NCBI GenBank assembly: GCA_019423445.1
Contig: JAHZBJ010000026.1
Span: forward strand, 2,855 to 21,993
Reading direction: 5' to 3'
DNA: 19,139 bases
Source: Oscillospiraceae bacterium
GTDB lineage: Bacteria; Bacillota; Clostridia; Oscillospirales; Ruminococcaceae
A program made the translations under genes and the position numbers. The notes under the pieces were generated by a model. The model was given only the letters and a program-made list of their open reading frames with translations. It was not told the origin of the DNA and did no database searches. Below are positions 13,788-19,139 of this stretch, in pieces; position 1 is the first letter of the stretch; the number at the start of each line of letters is the position of its first letter.

Positions 13788-13916
13788 TTTGAGGATGTGC
13801 TTACCGTATCCTTTACCAGCCCTTTTGTCAGTACCGATATCCCCCGGAATTTTTTCCGCGCCTTGGCAGCGTTGGGGCTGGAGGTGGAGATCTCCACCAA
13901 CCGCCGGGATGAATAG
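13788..13916 (+). pseudogene. In-frame C-terminal remnant of the acyltransferase
   Basis: After the TGA the same frame continues for 42 codons: it begins FEDVLTVSFTSPFVSTDIPR, continues NFFRALAALG and ends STNRRDE before TAG (13914-13916). The V-x-F-x-S-P-F pattern and a closing amphipathic helix are what the end of a condensation-type acyltransferase looks like. The full product would be 421 aa counting the TGA position. A single TCA-to-TGA change (Ser to stop) would explain it. Confidence 0.75.
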
Positions 13917-13940
13917 ATGCATCCCGGATGAACTGCCTGG

Positions 13941-13948
13941 AAGGAGGG
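13941..13948 (+). promoter_or_regulatory. Ribosome binding site deciding a TTG start
   Basis: AAGGAGGG lies 6-7 nt before TTG 13955. An in-frame ATG at 13928 has no such site, which argues for the TTG start. Confidence 0.7.
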
Positions 13949-13954
13949 ACCCGT

Positions 13955-14623
13955 TTGGCCCGATGTGAAAAATGTGGTATAGCAGTGACGGGAACGCTGA
14001 AGCGATGTCCTCTCTGCCAAAGCCCCCTTCTTCGGGAGGACGGAGAGCGGGAAGAGGATATTTTCCCCCTGCCCGGCCCGGTGCGCCCGGCCCGGCGCTT
14101 CTGGCTGAGGCTTTTGGCTTTCCTTTCGGCAGCCCTAATGATCCTCTGCGCCACTGCCAACTATCTTTTGCCCTGGGAGGGGATGTGGAGCCTCTTTGTG
14201 GGGGCCGGGATTCTTTCTTTCTGGGCCAGCCTCTCCACTGTCCTGCGTAAGCGCCGGAACATCGCAAAAACCATCCTCTGGCAGGTGTGTTTGGTGTCGG
14301 TGATGGCGGTGGTGTGGGACCATCTCACCGGCTGGCGCTGTTGGAGCCTCAGTTATGTGGTGCCGGCACTTTGCCTGGCAGCCATGGTGGCCATGGCGGT
14401 GCTGGGCTGGGCCCGTGGTCTCACCTTGTCCGATTACATGATCTATCTTATCATCGACGGCTTTTTCGGTGTGATTCCCCTTGTTTTTCTCCTGTTGGGA
14501 TGGGTGGATGTGCCGCTGCCGTCGGTGGTTTGCGTGGCGGCGAGCCTCCTTTTCCTGGCTGGGTTGGGGGCCTTCCGCAGCGAGAGCGTGGCCCGGGAAC
14601 TGCGCCGCCGCTTTCATTTGTAA
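13955..14623 (+). CDS. Zinc-ribbon multi-spanning membrane protein, DUF6320 type
   Basis: This 222-aa protein opens with a small zinc ribbon (Cys4, Cys7, Cys18, Cys21: CEKCG...CPLCQ). About six hydrophobic segments follow (roughly 46-66, 70-90, 102-120, 128-148, 155-178, 184-203) before a basic end (RELRRRFHL). Proteins of this design, which I recognise as DUF6320, often sit beside an alpha/beta hydrolase and an alcohol acyltransferase, as here; no function has been assigned. The TTG start at 13955 is preferred because AAGGAGGG (13941-13948) lies just upstream and because it puts the ribbon at the N-terminus. It is the third gene of the operon, 38 nt after the original end of the acyltransferase frame. 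Confidence 0.78.
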   Translation: MARCEKCGIAVTGTLKRCPLCQSPLLREDGEREEDIFPLPGPVRPARRFWLRLLAFLSAALMILCATANYLLPWEGMWSLFVGAGILSFWASLSTVLRKRRNIAKTILWQVCLVSVMAVVWDHLTGWRCWSLSYVVPALCLAAMVAMAVLGWARGLTLSDYMIYLIIDGFFGVIPLVFLLLGWVDVPLPSVVCVAASLLFLAGLGAFRSESVARELRRRFHL

Positions 14624-14667
14624 CAGAAGCAGAAATTTGCCGCCTTTAGCGGAAGGAGGAATGACTT

Positions 14668-15708
14668 TTGGAGCCCAATGCCGCGGGAGAAGTGATGTAT
14701 TTCTTCCAAAATACCTGGCAACAATTCTGGGAAAATCTCCAGGAACTGCTGATTTTCCTGAAAGATAATTTCGGGAACCTGCTGTGGCGCCTTTTAGGGA
14801 TTGTCTTGATCCTGTTGGCGGCCCAGATTGTAATGAAATGGATTTCCCGCCTTACCAGCAGGACCATGGAGAAAAACCGTAAGCTTCTCAGCCAGGAACA
14901 GAGCCGCCGGGTGGATACCCTTATGACACTGATCCGCAGTGCCGCCCGCTATGGCATCTACTTTGTGGCGCTGCTGCTGATCCTGGGGCAGTTCGGCAAT
15001 AATATGGCCCAGAATGTTCTTCTGGCAGTGGGCAGCATTGGAGGTATTGCCTTCGGTTTCGGCGCCCAGGATCTGGTCCAGGACGTGGTGACAGGGCTGT
15101 TTATGATTTTTGAGAATCAGTTTTCGGTGGGAGATTATATCCAAACCGAGGACGCCACCGGTACGGTGGAGGCCACTGCCCTGCGGGTCACCTATTTGCG
15201 GTCGGATAAGGGAGACCAAATCATTATCCCCAACGGTTCCATTCAGCGGGTGGTGAACTACACCCGGGGCAGCTATGTCGCCCTGGTGGTGATCTCCACC
15301 GCCTACGAGGCGGACACCCGGCGGGTGATGGAGATCATGAAAGAAGCCCTGGACGAATATGGGCGGCAGCATGAAGAACTGCTGGAGGGGATGCCGGTGG
15401 TCCGGGGGATCACGGCTTTCGGGGCCAGCAGCGTGGATATCACCGTGGCCTGCTCGGTGAAGCCTATGAAGCAGTGGGAAGTGGAACGGGGAATGCGCCT
15501 TGCCATCAAGGAAGAGTTTGACCGCCGGGGGATCGAGTTTCCCTATCCCAGAATGGTCACCATCCCCTGGGGACAGCACGCCTCCCCAACTCCCGACATG
15601 GAGCTTCATCGCCAGGAAGCTGGGACCGGGCTGGAGAAGATTGGCACTGCGGCCCCGGAGGTGGACCCGGATGATCTTCCCGGGGAAGATGGCGAGGATC
15701 AACACTGA
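14668..15708 (+). CDS. Small-conductance mechanosensitive channel, MscS family
   Basis: This 346-aa membrane channel opens under membrane tension and releases solutes during hypo-osmotic shock. Hydrophobic helices lie at about residues 38-58, 92-112 and 117-150. The pore-lining helix and following loop read LLAVGSIGGIAFGFGAQDLV, then FENQFSVGDYI, a classic MscS hallmark. The beta domain carries IIIPNGSIQRVVNYTR. The C-terminus (about 310-346) is an acidic, proline-containing tail. The TTG start at 14668 lies 8 nt after AAGGAGG (14653-14659); an ATG at 14661 is in another frame. It starts 44 nt after the preceding gene and may be co-transcribed with it. Confidence 0.93.
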   Translation: MEPNAAGEVMYFFQNTWQQFWENLQELLIFLKDNFGNLLWRLLGIVLILLAAQIVMKWISRLTSRTMEKNRKLLSQEQSRRVDTLMTLIRSAARYGIYFVALLLILGQFGNNMAQNVLLAVGSIGGIAFGFGAQDLVQDVVTGLFMIFENQFSVGDYIQTEDATGTVEATALRVTYLRSDKGDQIIIPNGSIQRVVNYTRGSYVALVVISTAYEADTRRVMEIMKEALDEYGRQHEELLEGMPVVRGITAFGASSVDITVACSVKPMKQWEVERGMRLAIKEEFDRRGIEFPYPRMVTIPWGQHASPTPDMELHRQEAGTGLEKIGTAAPEVDPDDLPGEDGEDQH

Positions 15709-15732
15709 AACCAGGTTCAGCAGAAACAAAGG

Positions 15733-15771
15733 AAAAAGCCGCCGGCACCTTGAAGGTACCGGCGGCTTTTT
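15733..15771. terminator. Bidirectional terminator between MscS and cardiolipin synthase genes
   Basis: AAAAAGCCGCCGG (15733-15745) pairs with CCGGCGGCTTTTT (15759-15771) over 13 bp. An inner ACCT/AGGT pairing follows a single C-A mismatch. It has T-runs on both strands and lies between convergent genes. Confidence 0.9.
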
Positions 15772-15802
15772 GATCTTTTCCCGGAGTCCCGCTTTCGCTG
15801 AA

Positions 15803-15830
15803 AGGGATAAAAGACAACTCCTTGGAGTTG
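15803..15830 (-). terminator. Short terminator immediately after cardiolipin synthase
   Basis: On the minus strand CAACTCC and GGAGTTG (+ strand 15815-15830) form a hairpin about 10 nt after the stop codon, followed by TCTTTTAT. The stem is short, and the stronger hairpin at 15733-15771 is a backup. Confidence 0.5.
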
Positions 15831-15840
15831 GGTGAGGACT

Positions 15841-17373
15841 TTACATCATGGGAGAAAAAAGCCGGAGGAAGGCGGAAAGAAGGCGGATATGCCAGGGCAT
15901 CCGGTCCAGTTCTGCCAAGGTGATCTGACGGCTGACTCCAAAGGTGCGCTCCAAATCCAGCCGAATGTCGTTTACTGCGGGGCAGTTCCACAGTGCCACG
16001 GCGCATTCGTGGTGGAGATAGAGACTCCGGAAATCCAAATTCGCGGTGCCTACAATCGCGGCCTGGCTATCGCTCACCGCCATTTTGGCGTGGATAAAAC
16101 CAGGGGTGTACTCCCAGATTTCCACCCCTGCCTGGACAAGCTGCCGGTAGTAGGAGCGGGTCACCATATGGACGAACCACCGGTCCCCATGGCCGGGGCA
16201 GAGGATCCGCACCTCCACACCGCTCTGGGCGTCGGTGCAGAGTGCCTGCAGAAAGCGGTTGTCCAAGATTAAATAAGGGGTGGTGAACCAGATATAACGC
16301 CGGGCCCGTTCCAGCATCTGGAGGTAGGCATTTTCGGCCACCTGGTGACGGTCCAGGGGGGAGTCGCAGTAGGGCTGGACAAAGCCCTCCGCTTCGGTCT
16401 CCTCCAGCCAAAGGGTCCGGTACTCCGCCGGTTCTCTGACAGGTCCGCCGCCCCCGGCGCACCACACCTGGAAGAACATCCGGGTTAAATTCCAGACTCC
16501 TGGCCCCCGGAGGACCACGGCGGTGTCCTTCCAGTGGCCGTGGGGGTGCTTTTTGTTGATGTATTCGTCTGCCAGATTCAGCCCTCCACAAACGCCCACC
16601 TGTCCGTCGATGACACAGATTTTCCGGTGATCCCGGTAGTTGAGACAGGGGTCGATGCCAGGCCCAAGGGGGTTGTAGATCAGGGTGTGGATACCCCACT
16701 CCTCCAGCTGCCGTCGGGTGCCCCGGGGAAGGGTGCGGATACAGCCCAGGTCATCCCAGATGACCCGGACCTCCACTCCCTCCTGAGCCTTCTGGCGGAG
16801 GATATCCAGAATACTGTCCCACATTTCTCCAGGGGCCAGGATGAAGTATTCCAGGAGGATGAATCGCTGGGCTTTGGGAAGCTCCTCCAGCATTACCCGG
16901 AATTGGTCCTCCCCCAAAGGGCAATACTCCACCTGGGTTCCGGACATGGGGCCGAAGCCGGAGATGCGCCAGAGATAGGCCGCCTGCACCCCTAGGCCGG
17001 GACTTTCCTCCTCCAACCGCTCCAGCGCCCCGGCATCCCGGAGAAAGAAAAGAGGTTCTTCCTCTTTGGCCTGAAGGAGGGAATGCCGCCGTCGGGGGGA
17101 AGGACCGCGGCCTCCCCAGGTAATCCATAGAAGGGCCCCCAGGGGAGGCAGCCCCAGAATCACCAGAATCCAGGCGGTTTTGTAGGAGCCGTTTTCCTCC
17201 CGGGCTGCCACCCACAAGGCCAGGGCAAGGCTTCCTGCCCAGCACAGGGCAAAGCTCCACGGGGAGAGAAAGGCCAGACGGAGAAACACCACCGCCAGCA
17301 GAAACATTTGCAGGGCGATCAGGAAAAGGCTGGTGAACAACCGTCCGGTCAGGAAGGAAAAAAGCTTTTTCAC
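15841..17373 (-). CDS. cls: Cardiolipin synthase (phospholipase D family)
   Basis: This 510-aa membrane enzyme joins two phosphatidylglycerol molecules to form cardiolipin. The N-terminal third carries membrane segments (about residues 10-32, 34-54 and 64-85). Two phospholipase D HKD motifs follow: HRKICVIDG in NYRDHRKICVIDG (about 260-272), then HAKMAVSD in GFIHAKMAVSDSQAAIVGTA (about 433-452). CGGLNLADEYI and NLDFRSLYLHHECAV are typical of bacterial Cls. I place the start at GTG 17373 (VKKLFSFL) because AAAGGAG (17384-17390) lies about 10 nt upstream; the frame is open 25 codons further but without a ribosome binding site. The length is normal. Confidence 0.92.
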   Translation of the reverse strand: MKKLFSFLTGRLFTSLFLIALQMFLLAVVFLRLAFLSPWSFALCWAGSLALALWVAAREENGSYKTAWILVILGLPPLGALLWITWGGRGPSPRRRHSLLQAKEEEPLFFLRDAGALERLEEESPGLGVQAAYLWRISGFGPMSGTQVEYCPLGEDQFRVMLEELPKAQRFILLEYFILAPGEMWDSILDILRQKAQEGVEVRVIWDDLGCIRTLPRGTRRQLEEWGIHTLIYNPLGPGIDPCLNYRDHRKICVIDGQVGVCGGLNLADEYINKKHPHGHWKDTAVVLRGPGVWNLTRMFFQVWCAGGGGPVREPAEYRTLWLEETEAEGFVQPYCDSPLDRHQVAENAYLQMLERARRYIWFTTPYLILDNRFLQALCTDAQSGVEVRILCPGHGDRWFVHMVTRSYYRQLVQAGVEIWEYTPGFIHAKMAVSDSQAAIVGTANLDFRSLYLHHECAVALWNCPAVNDIRLDLERTFGVSRQITLAELDRMPWHIRLLSAFLRLFSPMM

Positions 17374-17442
17374 GGCGGTCAGTCTCCTTTCTCTCCGGGT
17401 TTGAAAACCGGGGATTTTACATTGGATCGGGGAGGTTTGCGG

Positions 17443-17471
17443 TTGCAATCAAAAAGACCTTGGTATATAAT
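17443..17471 (+). promoter_or_regulatory. Strong promoter of the corA-type gene
   Basis: TTGCAA (17443-17448), a 17-bp spacer, then a perfect TATAAT (17466-17471). Transcription would start near 17478, giving an unusually long leader of about 180 nt before the ATG at 17657. Confidence 0.8.
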
Positions 17472-17477
17472 AAAAAT

Positions 17478-17656
17478 ATGTGTGAGCTGCTTTTCCGTGA
17501 TTGTTCCGGAAGGGGCAGCCCGCCGGAGAAAATCGTATTTTTGGAGGTGGCACGGCTTTGAGTACCGACCCTGGAGGCAGTTGCAAAAAATAGAACAGGA
17601 ACGGGCAAGCCGTGTGTCAGCGGTTCTCCCTTCCTGGGAAAAGGAGAATCGCACCC
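17478..17656 (+). ncRNA. Structured 5' leader with hidden ribosome binding site, candidate cis-regulatory RNA
   Basis: Three helices can be drawn. GCTGC (17486-17490) pairs with GCAGC (17515-17519), with an inner TTCC/GGAA. CACGGCTT (17551-17558) pairs perfectly with AAGCCGTG (17607-17614). CGGTTCTCC (17621-17629) pairs with GGAGAATCG (17643-17651), a 9-bp stem with one wobble that covers the AAGGAG ribosome binding site at 17641-17646. A leader that hides its own ribosome binding site ahead of an ion-transporter gene suggests translational control, perhaps by the ion. I do not see the conserved M-box (ykoK) core, so it is either something else or chance folding. Confidence 0.4.
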
Positions 17657-18598
17657 ATGCTGAGTTTTTACAAAACTGAAGGAAACCGGGTGGTCCAGCA
17701 GGATCAGCTGAGCCCGGGCTGCTGGGTCAATGTGGTGGAACCCACCCAGCAGGAGATAGAATACCTGACTGGAGACCTGGGGCTGGATCAGGACTTTGTC
17801 CGGTCCTCTCTGGATGAGGAGGAGTCTTCCCGAATCGAAGCGGAGGACAATGACCAGGTTCTGGTGATCGTGGACCTTCCAGTGGCGGACCGCCAAGAGG
17901 AGGACAAGACCATTCTCTATTCCACCACCCCAATGGGGATCATCCTTACCAAGGAATATGTGGTCACCATCAGCATCCGTCCCCAGCAGGTGGTGGAGGA
18001 GATGGCGGATGGACGGGTAAAAAATGTTACCACTCATCTGAAGACCCGCTTTCTTCTCTCGCTGCTTTTCCGTATCGCCACCCGCTATCTGATCTACCTG
18101 AAGCAGATCGACAAGATCTCTTCCTATACCGAACAGCAGCTGCATAAATCCATGCGGAATAAAGAGCTGATTCAGCTGCTTGGCCTGGAGAAATCCCTGG
18201 TCTATTTTTCCACCTCCCTCAAAAGCAACGAGATTACCCTGGAGAAGATCCTCCGGGGGCGTATCATCAAGCTTTATGAGGAGGACCAGGATCTTTTGGA
18301 AGACGTCCTGGTCGAGGTGAAGCAGGCCATTGAAATGTGTAATATCTACACCAGTATTCTTTCCGGCACCATGGACGCTTTTGCATCGGTGATCAGCAAC
18401 AACTTGAACATTGTGATGAAGGTGCTGGCTTCCATCACCATTGTTATGTCCATCCCTACCATCGTCTCCAGCTTCTATGGCATGAACGTTACCGGCGGGA
18501 TGCCCCTGGATCACCTCTGGTGGTTCCCGGTGGTGTTGTCGGTGGCGCTGTCGGTGGCCGCAGTGGTGATCCTGATGAAAAAGGATATGTTCCATTGA
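17657..18598 (+). CDS. corA: CorA-family divalent metal (magnesium) transporter
   Basis: This 313-aa protein is a CorA-type channel, normally pentameric, that passes Mg2+ (or Co2+/Ni2+) through the inner membrane. The signature YGMNVTGGMP (GMN at 275-277) closes the first membrane helix (about 248-274), and the second helix follows at about 287-308. The C-terminus ends in basic residues (MKKDMFH). The large N-terminal part is the cytoplasmic sensor domain with a long helical stretch. The ATG at 17657 lies 10 nt after AAGGAG (17641-17646). The frame opens 15 codons earlier at 17612, but without a ribosome binding site and inside the leader. It has its own promoter and terminator. Confidence 0.92.
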   Translation: MLSFYKTEGNRVVQQDQLSPGCWVNVVEPTQQEIEYLTGDLGLDQDFVRSSLDEEESSRIEAEDNDQVLVIVDLPVADRQEEDKTILYSTTPMGIILTKEYVVTISIRPQQVVEEMADGRVKNVTTHLKTRFLLSLLFRIATRYLIYLKQIDKISSYTEQQLHKSMRNKELIQLLGLEKSLVYFSTSLKSNEITLEKILRGRIIKLYEEDQDLLEDVLVEVKQAIEMCNIYTSILSGTMDAFASVISNNLNIVMKVLASITIVMSIPTIVSSFYGMNVTGGMPLDHLWWFPVVLSVALSVAAVVILMKKDMFH

Positions 18599-18607
18599 AA
18601 AAACGAC

Positions 18608-18642
18608 AAAGGACCCGGGGCGTCTTCGCCCCGGGTCCTTTT
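18608..18642 (+). terminator. Rho-independent terminator after corA
   Basis: AAAGGACCCGGGGC (18608-18621) and GCCCCGGGTCCTTT (18628-18641) form a perfect 14-bp stem with loop GTCTTC and a closing TTTT. Confidence 0.9.
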
Positions 18643-18702
18643 GCTGTCTGCGAGCACCGGCGGACGGATGGGGAAGGTCTCCTGGTACTGTCCGGGGACA
18701 AG

Positions 18703-18728
18703 AAAAATCCCCCGGCCGAAGCCGGGGG
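18703..18728 (-). terminator. Rho-independent terminator after the NifU-like gene
   Basis: CCCCCGGC (18709-18716), CGAA, GCCGGGGG (18721-18728). On the minus strand the loop is the stable TTCG tetraloop, and the stem is followed by ATTTTTC. Confidence 0.88.
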
Positions 18729-18739
18729 AAATGCTGTTT

Positions 18740-19139
18740 TTAGCCGCAGGAGCAGCTGCCGCCTTCTTCGGCGTCGTGGTCCACATCCTTAAGCTTACCC
18801 ACAATGGGTTCCGGATCGATGCCCTGACGGGTGTAGTAGTCGGAGAGGGCGGCCCGAACCGCCTGCTCCGCCAATACCGAGCAATGGACCTTTACCGGAG
18901 GCAGGCCATCCAAAGCTTCCATCACCGCTTTGTTGGTGAGCTTCAAGGCGTCCTCGATGGTTTTGCCCTTGATAAGCTCAGTGGCCATGGAGCTGGTGGC
19001 AATGGCGGCGCCGCAGCCGAAGGTTTTGAACTTGACGTCGGTGATGGTGTCGCCCTGGATCTTCAGGTACATTTTCATAATATCGCCGCATTTGGCGTTT
19101 CCCCCCTCGCCAACGCCGTCAGCGTCGGGGATCTCCCCT
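18740..19139 (-). CDS. NifU/IscU-like Fe-S cluster scaffold, N-terminus outside the window
   Basis: The window holds the last 132 codons; the frame is open to the right edge, so the start lies beyond it. The protein builds Fe-S clusters from cysteine-desulfurase sulfur and passes them to apoproteins. Three conserved cluster cysteines are visible, in order NAKCGD, FGCGAAIATSSM and VHCSVLAEQA, with PDADGVGEGGNAKCGD at the edge. The tail is poor in structure and ends EEGGSCSCG, with two extra cysteines, as in many clostridial NifU-like proteins. It lacks the C-terminal NifU domain, so it is the short scaffold type. A cysteine desulfurase gene would be expected just upstream, outside the window. 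Confidence 0.92.
   Translation of the reverse strand, partial: GEIPDADGVGEGGNAKCGDIMKMYLKIQGDTITDVKFKTFGCGAAIATSSMATELIKGKTIEDALKLTNKAVMEALDGLPPVKVHCSVLAEQAVRAALSDYYTRQGIDPEPIVGKLKDVDHDAEEGGSCSCG

Noticed and set aside
17478..17656. M-box (ykoK) magnesium riboswitch or T-box before corA
   Set aside because: I cannot find the conserved cores of either (the M-box GGTGAGGCTCC-like segment or the T-box TGGNACCGCG), so only a generic structured leader is claimed.

Overview
This 19.1-kb window looks like a chromosomal segment of a moderately GC-rich, strictly anaerobic Firmicute of class Clostridia, plausibly an Oscillospirales-type gut bacterium. That placement is an inference. It rests on lipoprotein-type ABC binding proteins, strong AGGAGG ribosome binding sites with frequent GTG/TTG starts, rho-independent terminators after most units, a class III (oxygen-sensitive) ribonucleotide reductase and a NifU-like Fe-S scaffold. 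I see no rRNA, tRNA, CRISPR array, insertion sequence or prophage gene.

Layout. 1-207 (-): start of a solute-binding lipoprotein (iron-type family 1), cut by the window edge. 208-677: AT-rich divergent control region with a good promoter, a tandem 11-bp repeat and two perfect inverted repeats. 678-3250 (+): polar amino-acid ABC transporter (binding protein, permease, ATPase); the ATPase has a one-base frameshift in its last 25 codons. 3377-4072 (+): nucleotidyltransferase-fold protein. 4316-7479 (+): class III ribonucleotide reductase operon with two NrdR boxes. Here nrdD lacks its glycyl-radical tail, and that tail is encoded by a separate 51-aa gene (6819-6974) between nrdD and nrdG. 7761-8702 (+): DUF1835/DUF3658 protein. 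8782-11504 (-): SsuABC/NMT1-type ABC transporter. 11716-14623 (+): three-gene unit of a hormone-sensitive-lipase-family hydrolase, an alcohol acyltransferase/condensation-fold protein with an in-frame TGA near its end, and a zinc-ribbon membrane protein of the DUF6320 type. 14668-15708 (+): MscS channel. 15841-17373 (-): cardiolipin synthase. 17657-18598 (+): CorA transporter behind a structured leader of about 180 nt. 18740-19139 (-): NifU/IscU-like scaffold, cut by the right edge.

How the genes fit together. Two complete ABC importers and part of a third handle nutrient uptake. NrdD, the radical-bearing small protein and NrdG would together make deoxynucleotides without oxygen, with the glycyl radical on an exchangeable small subunit. 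The hydrolase, acyltransferase and zinc-ribbon membrane proteins form a compact, uncharacterised ester-chemistry unit. MscS, cardiolipin synthase and CorA are envelope and ion-homeostasis genes. The strongest candidate for something unusual is the split NrdD. Next come two genes with apparent recent lesions (ATPase frameshift, acyltransferase TGA), a hydrolase whose expected catalytic Asp is Cys, and the unexplained corA leader.
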